DNA of 64,000 nucleotides, taken from the NCBI GenBank assembly GCA_003149345.1, contig QFWI01000008.1, positions 62,001 through 126,000 on the forward strand, in the 5' to 3' direction. A program made the position numbers and the translations under genes. Below, one piece after another: positions 25,093 through 33,449 of this stretch. Position 1 is the first letter of the stretch. Each line of letters opens with the position of its first letter. The stretch is from Vampirovibrio chlorellavorus. Its GTDB lineage: Bacteria > Cyanobacteriota > Vampirovibrionia > Vampirovibrionales > Vampirovibrionaceae. A model generated the notes under the pieces. The model was not told the origin of the DNA. It was given only the letters and a program-made list of their open reading frames with translations, and did no database searches.

Positions 25093-25363
25093 GGCTATTG
25101 AGGGGAAAATCGGAAAACAGCCCGCCGCTTTAGCGAAGAAGTTTGACGAAGGGACAGGAATCGAGGCCCTTGCTTGCCCTTTTTTATAGTGTTGTTCCGC
25201 ACAGGTCTCGGACGCTAAAAAGGTCACCGGGGCCTGCCGCGTCCATGTTTTGTCCCAGTGCCCTTGAGGCAATTTACCCTTGAGTGGGGGGGGGCGGTGG
25301 TTTCTGAGCCGGGGGAAGCGCTTGCGGAATCACCCGTTTTCCAATAAAGTGGAGGTATATCCA

Positions 25364-25405
25364 ATGGAATGGCCTGGGGGGCCGTTTTTTCAGAGTCTTC
25401 ATTGA
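25364..25405 (+). CDS. Possible 13-residue leader peptide upstream of etfB
   Basis: ATG preceded by GGAGG at ideal spacing, encoding MEWPGGPFFQSLH and ending 31 bases before the etfB start. The strong ribosome site on so short a frame suggests a leader peptide or a ribosome standby site controlling etfB. No obvious run of one amino acid for attenuation. Confidence 0.3.
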   Translation: MEWPGGPFFQSLH

Positions 25406-25436
25406 ACGTTGAGACTGAGTTAGGAAGAGGGTCGCC

Positions 25437-26225
25437 ATGAAAATCGTGGTTTTTATCAAACAGGTTTTGGACAATACCAAGTTAAAGTTCAGTGATGGCA
25501 AGCCGGTGTTGGAAGGGGTTCCCATGATGATCAACCCCTTTGATGAATACGCGTTGGAAACCGCTTTGCGCCTGAAGGAACAAGCCGGAGCGGAGGCCTC
25601 GGTCACCGTGTTGACCCTGGGCAGCCCTAACGCCAAAGACGTTATTAAAAAAGCCATTGCCGCCGGTGCGGACGCCGCCTTTTTGCTTTCCGATGAAGCG
25701 CTGAACGATGGCGACAGTCTTTCTACGGCACGGGCTTTGGCTCAGGGGGTTCAAGCCTTTGTCCCGGATGCCCGAATTTTGGTATTTGGGCAGGTGGCCC
25801 TGGATGACGCCGCCGGACAGGTCGGTCCCATGGTGGCTGAATTGTTGAATTTCCCCAGCGTGACCAGTGGTAAGGACGCCAAACTGGAAGGCGCCAGTTT
25901 AACCGTACTGCGAGAAACGGAACGGGGCACGGAGACGGTTTCCCTTCAGTTGCCCGCCGTGGCTTGCATGATGAAATGCGATTACGAGTTGCGCAGTTCC
26001 AATATTAAAGGGGTGATGAAGGCCAATAAAACCGAGATTCCTATCAAGGCGCTGGCGGATTTGGGTCTGGAACCGGCCCTGGTTGGGGCGGCCGGTTCTA
26101 CCACACAGGTTTTGAAAACCTGGCAACGTCCGGCCAAAGCGGGCGGAAAAGTGGTGGATGGCAGCGATCCGGCTGTGGCCATCAACCAGTTGCTGGATTA
26201 CCTGAAAGAAGTCAAGGTGCTGTAA
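25437..26225 (+). CDS. etfB: Electron transfer flavoprotein beta subunit
   Basis: 262 residues. MKIVVFIKQVLDNT and MINPFDEYALETALRLKE are family landmarks; the AMP-binding core is formed by VTVLTLGSPNAKDVIKKAIAAGAD and the signature near VACMMKCDYELRSSNIKGVMKA matches the ETF-beta PROSITE-type segment. With EtfA it carries FAD and passes electrons from acyl-CoA dehydrogenases (such as isovaleryl-CoA dehydrogenase, which would feed the nearby leucine operon) to the quinone pool. AGAGGG precedes the ATG. etfA follows 68 bases downstream. Confidence 0.96.
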   Translation: MKIVVFIKQVLDNTKLKFSDGKPVLEGVPMMINPFDEYALETALRLKEQAGAEASVTVLTLGSPNAKDVIKKAIAAGADAAFLLSDEALNDGDSLSTARALAQGVQAFVPDARILVFGQVALDDAAGQVGPMVAELLNFPSVTSGKDAKLEGASLTVLRETERGTETVSLQLPAVACMMKCDYELRSSNIKGVMKANKTEIPIKALADLGLEPALVGAAGSTTQVLKTWQRPAKAGGKVVDGSDPAVAINQLLDYLKEVKVL

Positions 26226-26293
26226 ACCGTTGTGCGTTTCAGGGGAACAACCGTGTTTTAAGCCTGTATTTCAATGAGACAGAGGATGGCGAA

Positions 26294-27313
26294 ATGAGTG
26301 AATTTCAAGGCGTATGGGTCATTGCCGAGTTGACCGCCGATGGTCAGTTGACCGAGTCAAGCCAGGAGCTTTTGACCCCGGCTCGTCGCCTGGGGGACAA
26401 GTTGGGTCAGCCGGTGACCGGGATTTTGATTTGTGGGGGGCAGGTTTGCCACAATGCCCAGCAAACCCTGGGACAGTTGGGGGCCAATCGGGTCATTTGC
26501 CTCAATCATGAGCGTTTGGGCGAATACAATGTCGACGCTTATACGGCGGCTGTATCGGCCCTGATTACCGAGCGAAAGCCCAACGTGGTGTTGGCCGGTG
26601 TTTCATCCAGTGTGGTGGATTATATGCCGCGTGTGGCCGTGCGTTGCGGCGGCAGCCTGATTACCCAGGCCAGTGATCTGGATTTGAACGCACAGGGGAA
26701 AGTAGAAGTCACCCGGGCTTGCTATGCGGAAGGCTTATTGTCCAGTGTCACGGCCAAGGCGTTTCCCCAGTTGATTACGGTGAAGAAAAAAGCGTTTCCC
26801 AAGCCGGTGCCCAATGCCGCTGTGAACCCTGAAGTGGAGAACGTGACGCCGGACTTGAGCGCTGTGCCGGATCGGGTGAAGCTGGTAAGTGTTGAGCAGT
26901 CTGAGGCCAAAGGGGCCAAGAAACTGGAAGATGCGGAAATTATCGTTTCCGGTGGCCGTGGCTTGAAGGAATCGACCAACTTCCAGGTGGTGGAAGAACT
27001 GGCCGAGGCCTTGGGGGCAGCGGTAGGCGCCTCTCGTGCGGTGGTGGATGCCGGTTGGCGTCCGCACTCCGAGCAGGTTGGGCAAACGGGCAAAACGGTC
27101 AGCCCCAAGGTGTATTTTGCCCTGGGCATTTCCGGGGCCATTCAGCACCTGGTCGGTATGAATACCAGTCAGCTGATTATCGCCATCAACCGGGATGAAA
27201 ACGCCCCTATTTTTAAATCGGCGGATTTTGGCATTGTGGGCGACGCCCTGACCATTGTGCCTGAACTCACCCGGGTCATCCGTCAGCAAAACCTGAGCCT
27301 GCACGGGTCATAA
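26294..27313 (+). CDS. etfA: Electron transfer flavoprotein alpha subunit
   Basis: 339 residues. N-terminal domain with the Rossmann-like alternation ([24 protein letters not shown]), and a C-terminal FAD-binding domain with [50 protein letters not shown] and [20 protein letters not shown], all canonical ETF-alpha motifs. GAGGA precedes the ATG. Partner of etfB directly upstream. Confidence 0.96.
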   Translation: MSEFQGVWVIAELTADGQLTESSQELLTPARRLGDKLGQPVTGILICGGQVCHNAQQTLGQLGANRVICLNHERLGEYNVDAYTAAVSALITERKPNVVLAGVSSSVVDYMPRVAVRCGGSLITQASDLDLNAQGKVEVTRACYAEGLLSSVTAKAFPQLITVKKKAFPKPVPNAAVNPEVENVTPDLSAVPDRVKLVSVEQSEAKGAKKLEDAEIIVSGGRGLKESTNFQVVEELAEALGAAVGASRAVVDAGWRPHSEQVGQTGKTVSPKVYFALGISGAIQHLVGMNTSQLIIAINRDENAPIFKSADFGIVGDALTIVPELTRVIRQQNLSLHGS

Positions 27314-27339
27314 GTACCATTGCCGTACTCACCCTTCTA

Positions 27340-27391
27340 GCCCTTTTTCCAGCCCTTTTTCAATCTTATTTCAGGTGGTGGAAAAAGGGCT
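27340..27391. terminator. Possible terminator hairpin after etfA
   Basis: GCCCTTTTTCCA (27340-27351) and TGGAAAAAGGGC (27379-27390) are inverted, but no T run follows, and a second GCCCTTTTTC copy offers an alternative pairing. May be a rho-independent-like or processing hairpin. Confidence 0.35.
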
Positions 27392-27526
27392 TGGGGTTGA
27401 GTGCCGGTTGCTCGCACAATGCTCGGCTGACACAAAATTCCAGACACCCTTTACAATAAAGATAGAGGCGTTTTGTCAGGGGCAGTCGGGTTCGGTTATG
27501 TTGAGTACGGTAAGGTGAGCGTTGAG

Positions 27527-27928
27527 ATGACCATTAAGCAGTTCGCAGCCGGTGAGATCATTATTGCGGAAGGTACCTACGGGGCCCAAACTTTTCTCAT
27601 CCAGCAAGGTCAGGTGCTGATCTGCAAGGAAACCGGCGGCACCAACCGCATCCCCATCACGGTTTTAAAAGCGGGTGAAGTGTTTGGGGAAATGTACCTG
27701 TTTGACGATACCGGTTTTCGTACGGCCTCCGTGGTGGCCCAAACGGCTGTTACTCTGGAAGTGATTCCCCGGGAGAAGATGGAGGCATTTCTGGCCCAGA
27801 CTCCGCCCATTATGCAATCGATGATCAAAACGCTCAGCGCGCGTCTGGCCGAAACCTCCCAGGAAAATTCCATTTTGAAATATCGTATGAGCCATCCCTT
27901 GAGCCGCTTTTTTAATTTTCTCAGGTAA
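27527..27928 (+). CDS. Cyclic-nucleotide-binding-domain protein
   Basis: 133 residues from ATG at 27527 (AAGGTGAG upstream; the frame is open to 27473). A single cNMP-binding beta-roll: FAAGEIIIAEGTYGAQTFLIQQG, then VLKAGEVFGEMYLFDDTGFRTASVVA, where the FGE...R-x-A motif is the phosphate-binding cassette, followed by the C-helix. No DNA-binding domain follows, only a helical tail (LSARLAETSQENSILKYRM), so it is a stand-alone sensor domain. Ligand and partner unknown. Confidence 0.85.
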   Translation: MTIKQFAAGEIIIAEGTYGAQTFLIQQGQVLICKETGGTNRIPITVLKAGEVFGEMYLFDDTGFRTASVVAQTAVTLEVIPREKMEAFLAQTPPIMQSMIKTLSARLAETSQENSILKYRMSHPLSRFFNFLR

Positions 27929-28011
27929 GGTGTTGGCCAAAGGGCGTCCGACTTAAACCAGGGAATGGGCTTTCAGAGGGAGAAGGGTTTACGAACCGGA
28001 TTTGTGAAGTA

Positions 28012-28043
28012 AAAAACGGGCCAGCGTTCGCTGACCCGTTTTT
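28012..28043. terminator. Bidirectional terminator
   Basis: AAAAACGGGCCAGCG / CGCTGACCCGTTTTT with a TTCG loop, between two convergent genes. Confidence 0.9.
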
Positions 28044-28059
28044 ATTGCCTTCAGAGAAT

Positions 28060-29352
28060 TTACTGAGGCTGATTCACCTGCACGGTAATGGGTTGATCCA
28101 GCTTGATTTCCAGCTTGTCGCCAGAACCGATGGATACTTCCTTCCCTTTCTTGGCAGCCGCGGCGATGGCGCCAGCGCCAGCACCCACAGCGGTACCGTA
28201 GACGGCGCCTTTACCTACTTTGCCACCAGACAATGGGCCCATGGCCGTTCCCAGGGCTGCCCCCAGACCGGCGCCCAAGGCAGTGGCCCCAACGGATTTC
28301 AGGATGCGGCCTTTGGTGGTGTCTCCCCGTAACATGCCGTCCTCGGTGGCCACGGAGCCTTGAATGACATACCGCTGTCCATCCGGGGTCACGATTTCAT
28401 TGAAGCTGATATCCATAGTGCCCGGTTTGCCCGTGCGGCCTGCTGGCTCTACCTGAGTGACCTTACCGACAATCTGGCTGCCACTGGGAATAATGACCTG
28501 ATTGTCGGAACTGAGCAAGGGTTGATCCACGTTCAGCCTTATTTCATCGCCCACTTTGTTCAATTCGGAACTGAGCAAGCCGGTGTTCAGGGTGCCGGTA
28601 AACTTGGTGTTGGCTGGAACCGTGGCCACACGACCTTGCAAGGTGGTCGTGCCTCCCTGAGTGGTCATCCCGGTGGAGCCGGTGGTAGTGCCCATCATGG
28701 TACCACCTTGTCCGCCAGCCAGGTTCAGGCGAGCCCGCAGGTTTTCCACCATGGCCGCCACTTCGGCCCGGGTGGTGGGAGCCAGCGGCTCAATCTGGTT
28801 TCCGGCGTTGGGATCGTTGGCGTAAATGCCGGACATAATGGCCGCAGCGACCCCCGGACGGGCCCAGGCCGGAATAGCAGCGGAATCCCGGTAAGCGCTC
28901 AGGGTCTGGTTAATGGCCGCGTCGCTGGGCATGGGAATCCGGGCGGCGTTGCTCAAAATGGCCATGGATTCGGCCCGGCTAATGCTTTTGGCTGGCATGA
29001 ACTGGCCATTAGGGTAGCCACTGACCAGCCCGGTAGCCCGCACCGTTTCAATGGACGGGTAAGCCCAGTGGCTGGTCGGGACGTCGTTAAACGTCTGGCT
29101 GCCGGTCGCGTTGATGTTCAGGCTGAGGGCCTTCACCATCATGGCCGAGAACTCGGCCCGGGTAATGAGGCCTTCCGGGCGAAAAGTGCCGTCAGGGTAG
29201 CCGGTTAAAATGCCCTGACTGGACAGGCTTTGAATGGCGTTTTGAGCCCAGTGGGACTGGCTATCGGCGAAAAAGGCCGCCATGGCCGAAAGGGGCATGG
29301 CCGCCAGTTGCAGGGTTAAAGCCAGTGTTACGATTTTGGTTTGAGTGTTCAT
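28060..29352 (-). CDS. S-layer-homology domain surface protein with glycine-zipper C-terminus
   Basis: 430 residues from ATG at 29352, which has AAGGAG; the frame is open further to 29523. Signal peptide (TLALTLQLAAMPLSAMA) is followed by three SLH domains (~28-90, 92-150 and ~165-215: DSQSHWAQNAIQSLSSQGIL, GYPDGTFRPEGLITRAEF, HWAYPSIETVRA). Then a Gly/Thr/Met-rich linker, a beta-rich part (~235-340: IRLNVDQPLLSSDNQVIIP, GSQIVGKV) of the kind seen in TrbI-like or SLAP-associated domains, and a glycine zipper (GAGLGAALGTAMGPLSGG, GTAVGAGAGAIAAAAKKG) before a final LEIKLDQPITV strand. Likely bound to the cell envelope through the SLH domains. Glycine zipper suggests membrane insertion or oligomerisation. 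Confidence 0.85.
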   Translation of the reverse strand: MNTQTKIVTLALTLQLAAMPLSAMAAFFADSQSHWAQNAIQSLSSQGILTGYPDGTFRPEGLITRAEFSAMMVKALSLNINATGSQTFNDVPTSHWAYPSIETVRATGLVSGYPNGQFMPAKSISRAESMAILSNAARIPMPSDAAINQTLSAYRDSAAIPAWARPGVAAAIMSGIYANDPNAGNQIEPLAPTTRAEVAAMVENLRARLNLAGGQGGTMMGTTTGSTGMTTQGGTTTLQGRVATVPANTKFTGTLNTGLLSSELNKVGDEIRLNVDQPLLSSDNQVIIPSGSQIVGKVTQVEPAGRTGKPGTMDISFNEIVTPDGQRYVIQGSVATEDGMLRGDTTKGRILKSVGATALGAGLGAALGTAMGPLSGGKVGKGAVYGTAVGAGAGAIAAAAKKGKEVSIGSGDKLEIKLDQPITVQVNQPQ

Positions 29353-29933
29353 TCGGAAGAATCTCCTTGACGATTCAATAACAATAAACAGTAACGGATT
29401 CCGTAAAACAGTTGCATGTCTGGCAGGAAGGCGGACGCCATCCCTGTGGGTCATCATCGTACTTCCCTGATCTTTTGGATTGGGGTCTGATTGGTGTCTC
29501 CACCCTGCCAAACGGTACAGCACTCATTCTCTTTTTGGGGAGGCTCCAGTTTCAGAAAGCGACAGGTTCTTCAAACCAGTTTCTCTCTATTGGGAAGGTT
29601 TGAAGATTGGGGGCTTTCATATTAAGGCGTTCGCTGGACTGTGCGTACCTGCTTATACGTTCTACCTTAGTACGTTCAACAAGCTAAAAAGTTTCATTTA
29701 TCACTACTACATTCCGATCTTAGCACAGTGCGGCTGTTGTATTGAATCATTGTTAAAAAAGCGTGTTCTTCCACAAAATCAACCCGTTTTACCGCTCGGC
29801 TTTCCAGGGTTAAAATAAAGGTTAGCGGAACCATAAGCAGTTTTTATCGTCCTGCTTGCCGTGTACAGAAATTGTCCGTGAATGCGTTGATGCAAGTTTT
29901 GTTGATACACGTTTTAAAGAAAGAGGGATCCCC
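29353..29933. other. Long divergent intergenic region (581 bases)
   Basis: Between the SLH gene and the glycine-zipper gene. No convincing ORF: frames here lack ribosome sites and family resemblance. AT content rises from about 29660. I see no repeat copy or RNA; a small RNA cannot be excluded. Confidence 0.35.
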
Positions 29934-30353
29934 ATGATGAAACGGATGGCTTTAAACCCCATGAAGAGAACCCATACTGCCCTGGCTGTTTTGGGCTGCT
30001 TGCTGGTGAGTTCTCTAAGCGCAAGCGCTCTGGCTGAAGATGTATGGAGAAAACCGGTAGTCAAGCAGGGGGTGGTTGGCGCCGCCGCCGGGGCAGCCGT
30101 GGGAGCCCTGTCGGATCGCAGTTCCGTGGGCAAAGGGGCTGTGACGGGCGCTGCCGTGGGCGTGGGTACCGGCCTGATGACCCAGTCCAGATTTCTGAGG
30201 GATAAACCCTTGCTGCGCAACGCCGCTCAGGGTGCTGTCATTGGGACGGGGGCCAGTTACGTGACCGGTAAAAGCAAGGTGAAAGGCGCTGCGGTTGGGG
30301 CCGGTGGCGGCGCTGGTTACCACTATGTCAAAAAATATCTGGACAAACGATAA
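29934..30353 (+). CDS. Exported glycine-zipper protein
   Basis: 139 residues with signal peptide (ALAVLGCLLVSSLSASALA) and a mature part dominated by two glycine-zipper segments (GVVGAAAGAAVGALSDRSSV then GKGAVTGAAVGVGTGLM; AAQGAVIGTGASYVTG then VKGAAVGAGGGAGYHYVKK). Such proteins insert in or span the outer membrane. The second-half layout (GKGA...GAAVG...) echoes the C-terminus of the divergent SLH protein, suggesting a related role or common origin. ATGATG preceded by GAGGG. Confidence 0.8.
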   Translation: MMKRMALNPMKRTHTALAVLGCLLVSSLSASALAEDVWRKPVVKQGVVGAAAGAAVGALSDRSSVGKGAVTGAAVGVGTGLMTQSRFLRDKPLLRNAAQGAVIGTGASYVTGKSKVKGAAVGAGGGAGYHYVKKYLDKR

Positions 30354-30379
30354 AATCCCCTTTGTTCCAAAATGTGATG

Positions 30380-30411
30380 GCGGACAGGTCGATGGCCTGT
30401 CCGCGCCGCTT
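30380..30411 (+). terminator. Rho-independent terminator
   Basis: GCGGACAGG / CCTGTCCGC stem with a 7-base loop followed by GCCGCTTTTT, 27 bases after the glycine-zipper gene. Confidence 0.75.
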
Positions 30412-30525
30412 TTTGCGTTCCCGTGTTTTCAGGCCGGTTCTTCAGTATAGTAACGACTGGAAATTCCGTTTTAAATATTTAAGTCTTAAATGTTTAAATA
30501 GTGTGGATGATACCTGGTACGGCCC

Positions 30526-31335
30526 ATGACCCCTATGACCCGCTCTCCGCAAAACGCTGATTTATCCAACACGCTCCTTCCCTATCAGGATGTGGCAACG
30601 CTGATGTCGGATTTGACCCGCTGTGGTCAATGCCCCCGATTGGTGGCCTGGCGGGAACTGGTTGCGGAAAGCAAGGTCAAGCGTTACGCCGATCAACTTT
30701 ACTGGGGGCGGCCCGTGCCCAGTTTGGGCGATCCGAATGCCCGGTTGTTGCTGGTGGGCCTGGCCCCGGCGGCCCATGGCGGAAATCGCACCGGGCGCAT
30801 GTTTACCGGAGATCGCAGTGGGGATTGGCTCTATCGGGCCTTGCACAAAGCGGGGTTTGCCAATCAGCCTGAATCCACCTGTCTGTCCGACGGGTTATAC
30901 CTCAAGGATTGTTACATCACAGCGGTGGCCCATTGCGCACCGCCCGATAATAAACTCTTGCCCGCTGAAATGGCCAGTTGCCGCCCTCACCTGACCACGG
31001 AACTGGCCCTGCTGCGCAATGTCAAAGTCATTATCGCCCTGGGCAAAGTGGCCTGGGATGCCATTTTAAAGGAACCGGCCCTTTCCTGGCCCCCAGAAAA
31101 AACAAAAACAGAGAAAATAAAAACAGAGAAAACAGAAAAAGCAAAAAAGAGGGAAGCCAAACCGGCCTTTGGCCACGGGCTGGTCTATGAATTAAACGGT
31201 GGCCTCACCCTGATTGGCTCGTATCATCCCAGTCAGCAAAATACCTTTACCGGTCGGTTGACGGAACCTATGTTTGATCACGTTTTTGCGCTGGCCCGGA
31301 AGCAATTGAACGCTGTTGGCAATCAAACAAGATAA
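30526..31335 (+). CDS. Uracil-DNA glycosylase, family 4/5 type with lysine-rich insert
   Basis: Removes uracil (family 5 also hypoxanthine and others) from DNA. An iron-sulfur cluster is indicated by Cys33 and Cys36 (TRCGQCPRLVAWRE) and two later cysteines (AHCAPPDNK and ASCRPHL). Motif 1 reads GLAPAAHGGNRTGRMFTGD, with Ala in place of the polar residue, which is the family 5 (UDGb) pattern; motif 2 is GSYHPSQQNTFTGRLT. Between them, about residues 190-212, is a lysine/threonine/glutamate repeat (TKTEKIKTEKTEK) encoded by an A-rich imperfect repeat, probably an expanded loop. Start is one of two close ATG codons with weak ribosome sites. Confidence 0.9.
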   Translation: MTPMTRSPQNADLSNTLLPYQDVATLMSDLTRCGQCPRLVAWRELVAESKVKRYADQLYWGRPVPSLGDPNARLLLVGLAPAAHGGNRTGRMFTGDRSGDWLYRALHKAGFANQPESTCLSDGLYLKDCYITAVAHCAPPDNKLLPAEMASCRPHLTTELALLRNVKVIIALGKVAWDAILKEPALSWPPEKTKTEKIKTEKTEKAKKREAKPAFGHGLVYELNGGLTLIGSYHPSQQNTFTGRLTEPMFDHVFALARKQLNAVGNQTR

Positions 31336-31439
31336 GGCTGCCGGATCTTCAACAAAGCCTGAGAGGGTTCTTGCCGTCTGTGCGAGAGTCCCGTCACAGA
31401 TCGTGTCACCGGCGTGTTGGAGATTGGCGGGATTCTGTT

Positions 31440-31814
31440 TCAGGGCTCGCAATATTTGCAGGCAAAATCCCGGCCATCCTCAAATGCGCCGGGAACGATA
31501 ATTTTTCCCGGTAACCCCACCCCGGACAGGCTTTTGTGAATAAGTTTTCGCCACACCGGATGACGATCCATCCCCAATACTTCCCCGGGATGCACCACAA
31601 TACGATCGCCCCGGCGGTTGGTCAGGCGAATGCTTCGGGCGTCTACCGCCTCCCAGCGGCAGGCTTTGCACACCCGGTTTTCAGTCAGGTAGATGTCTTT
31701 ATATTCCTCTGCATATTCCTCCGCTCGGGCCGCTGGTTGGGCCAGCCCCACCCAGAGTAGCAGCATCATTAAAAAGGACTTCTGTCCTAAATTGTGAAGG
31801 CAGGCATTGAGCAT
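31440..31814 (-). CDS. Small exported protein with two CxxC motifs
   Basis: Not recognised as a family. 124 residues with an N-terminal signal peptide (MMLLLWVGLAQPAARA; first ATG may be 31814 or the internal tandem ATG at 31769). The mature part has CKAC (VCKACRWEAVD) and, at the very C-terminus, CKYC, with a compact beta-rich centre (SIRLTNRRGDRIVVHPGEVLGM). The pairs could bind heme (no CxxCH, so not c-type), metal or form disulfides. Stands alone between the glycosylase gene (convergent) and the Rha-like gene. Confidence 0.65.
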   Translation of the reverse strand: MLNACLHNLGQKSFLMMLLLWVGLAQPAARAEEYAEEYKDIYLTENRVCKACRWEAVDARSIRLTNRRGDRIVVHPGEVLGMDRHPVWRKLIHKSLSGVGLPGKIIVPGAFEDGRDFACKYCEP

Positions 31815-32088
31815 GCCCTTGCTATCGACCGGAATACTTGCAACTTGAATTCCCGATTTTCAGGGCGGAAAAAGCGCACTTTGCATCATTTCTGAACCGT
31901 TGGTGACGCCGACCCCCTCAGTCAACGGGCATAGTGGTTCGAAATTAAAGTTTTTGGTGGAGTGTGCGATATACAAATCATCCCTTCAAGGTATATGAAT
32001 GACCCCTTGTTGAGAAGGCAGGCAGCAGCCAGGCGTTGGGAACTGCGCCCCATTCACCCGGCTTAAATGGTAAGAAGGAGTTTGCTCT

Positions 32089-32529
32089 ATGGCTTACACG
32101 ACCCGGTCTATCCATCCCGAAGTGCGTATTATCGATGGTGAAGTGGTAACCAATACTCACAATATGGCCTGGGTGTTCAAGCTGGATCATGAGCAATTAT
32201 TAAGAGACATTGAGCAACTTTGGTGCAGCAAGGCGTTTAAAGAGCAGAACTTCTTCAAGGTTAGCTACACCGATCCCGAAGGGGTCTTGCAGGAGATGTA
32301 CCGGGTGAAGCGGGATGGCTTTGTGTTGTTGGCCCGGGGGCTTCAGGGGGAAAAGCAGGAAGCGCAGAAGCAAGTTTACATGGAATGCTTCCAGCATCAG
32401 GAAGAAGTCCTGACCAGTGATGACCCCAAGCACAAGAACCCCTTCCTGCAATGGAGCCAGCTGGATCTGATGAAAATGCAGGCATCCATTGAGGCAGAGC
32501 GGCGTATTATGAACGGCGCCCATTATTGA
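32089..32529 (+). CDS. Rha-family-like protein
   Basis: 146 residues. The order VRIIDGEVVTNTHNMAWVFK, then HEQLLRDIEQLWCSKAF, NFFKVSYTDPEGVLQEMYRV and KRDGFVLLARGLQGEKQ follows the layout of phage regulatory protein Rha (a KilA-N-like DNA-binding fold in lambdoid and P22-type phages: V-T-S-x-V-A, H-x-x-V-x-R-D-I, Y-x-x-x-R-D-G-F-x-L-L-x-x-G). A C-terminal helical extension has no recognised function. Upstream AAGGAG precedes the ATG. No integrase, terminase or other phage gene is present, so this is a stand-alone, perhaps domesticated, copy. Assignment by eye. Confidence 0.65.
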   Translation: MAYTTRSIHPEVRIIDGEVVTNTHNMAWVFKLDHEQLLRDIEQLWCSKAFKEQNFFKVSYTDPEGVLQEMYRVKRDGFVLLARGLQGEKQEAQKQVYMECFQHQEEVLTSDDPKHKNPFLQWSQLDLMKMQASIEAERRIMNGAHY

Positions 32530-32534
32530 AACAA

Positions 32535-32559
32535 AAAAAGCCCTGATTCAGAGCTTTTT
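32535..32559 (+). terminator. Rho-independent terminator
   Basis: AAAAAGC-CTGATTCAG-GCTTTTT hairpin directly after the Rha-like gene, with T run. Confidence 0.8.
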
Positions 32560-32568
32560 AAAAAAATA

Positions 32569-32644
32569 TGGTGGGCGCTGACGGACTCGAACCGCCGACC
32601 CTCTCGGTGTAAACGAGACGCTCTACCAACTGAGCTAAGCGCCC
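32569..32644 (-). tRNA. tRNA-Val (UAC anticodon)
   Basis: 76 bases on the minus strand with encoded CCA end: acceptor stem GGGCGCT/AGCGCCC, D arm TAGCTCAGTTGGTAGAGC, anticodon stem TCTCG/CGAGA with loop TTTACAC (anticodon TAC), and T arm with GGTTCGAGTCC. Complete cloverleaf with no intron. Lies between the Rha-like gene terminator and the folate ligase gene. Confidence 0.97.
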
Positions 32645-32716
32645 GTCTGCTGACGGACTTTATTTATACCCAAAGCAGTTCAGCGGGTCAACAGAAAATA
32701 TCGGAGCGCTGACCCT

Positions 32717-33358
32717 TTACCTTTGGCCCGACGCCTGGCCGCTTTCCCCGGCTGGGGTCGTTGGAATAGCAAGCGCTTCCCGCTCCGTGACGATCCAGTG
32801 GGCCGGTTGATCCCAGGGATCTTGAGGCAGGCTGTCCAGCAATAAATCCTCGGGCACGGCGCCCAGCAGCAGGCAGTGTCGTCCGGCTTGCCGGGCAGCT
32901 TCCAGAAATCGATCGTAATAGCCTTTTCCATACCCCAGCCGGAACCCTTGGCGATCAAACAGCAAGCCGGGTAAAATCAGGCAATCATCCGGGCGCAGAT
33001 CAGGCGGAAGAACGGGGCGATCTGTGCTTTTTTGCCCCACTGGCTCCAAAGTCCCGTAAGGGCCTGACCGAAGCTGATCGATATCGGGGCACGGCAGAAA
33101 GTGCATATTCTGTTCCGGTCGCACCACCGGCAAAAACCATTCTTTGTCCGGGCACTGATGAAACAGGGGGCGTAAATCCACTTCGTTCCTGATGGGGTAA
33201 TAAAAAAAAATCCGTGGAGCGGAGCGAAACCCTGCCAGGCCCATTATTTGCTGACCGATTTGTTCGCTGAGGCGGGAAATGGGTAACTGCTCTCTGCGAT
33301 TCAATGCGTGTTTGCGCAGGGCCGCTTTGCTGAGGTTGGCGGAGGGTAAATCGCTCAT
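32717..33358 (-). CDS. 5-formyltetrahydrofolate cyclo-ligase
   Basis: ATP-dependent conversion of 5-formyl-THF to 5,10-methenyl-THF. 213 residues: N-terminal basic helix SKAALRKHALNRREQL, FFYYPIRNEVDLRPLF, and the C-terminal signature ILPGLLFDRQGFRLGYGKGYYDRFL, with GYGKGYYDR forming the phosphate-binding loop. The C-terminus adds a short Gly/Ser/Gln tail. Alone in its transcription unit, divergent from the XRE gene. Confidence 0.94.
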   Translation of the reverse strand: MSDLPSANLSKAALRKHALNRREQLPISRLSEQIGQQIMGLAGFRSAPRIFFYYPIRNEVDLRPLFHQCPDKEWFLPVVRPEQNMHFLPCPDIDQLRSGPYGTLEPVGQKSTDRPVLPPDLRPDDCLILPGLLFDRQGFRLGYGKGYYDRFLEAARQAGRHCLLLGAVPEDLLLDSLPQDPWDQPAHWIVTEREALAIPTTPAGESGQASGQR

Positions 33359-33449
33359 CTGTAAAGCTTTCAGGCTGAAAATTAAAGTTTTGCCGAAGGG
33401 GGCCGATAATCCTGATTAAGTGAAAAAGCCCGGAGGCTCCTCACCCTTT

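Larger units (their letters stand above)
25031..25436. other. Intergenic region upstream of etfB
   Basis: After the terminator at 25054-25092 there is no long gene. A run of nine G occurs at 25286-25294. A short ORF with a strong ribosome site (25364-25405) lies just before etfB. Promoter for the ETF genes must lie here but is not obvious. Confidence 0.4.

Noticed and set aside
32089..32644. Prophage or integrative element at tRNA-Val
   Set aside because: Only the Rha-like gene suggests a phage. There is no integrase, structural gene, or visible direct repeat of the tRNA 3' end in the window.
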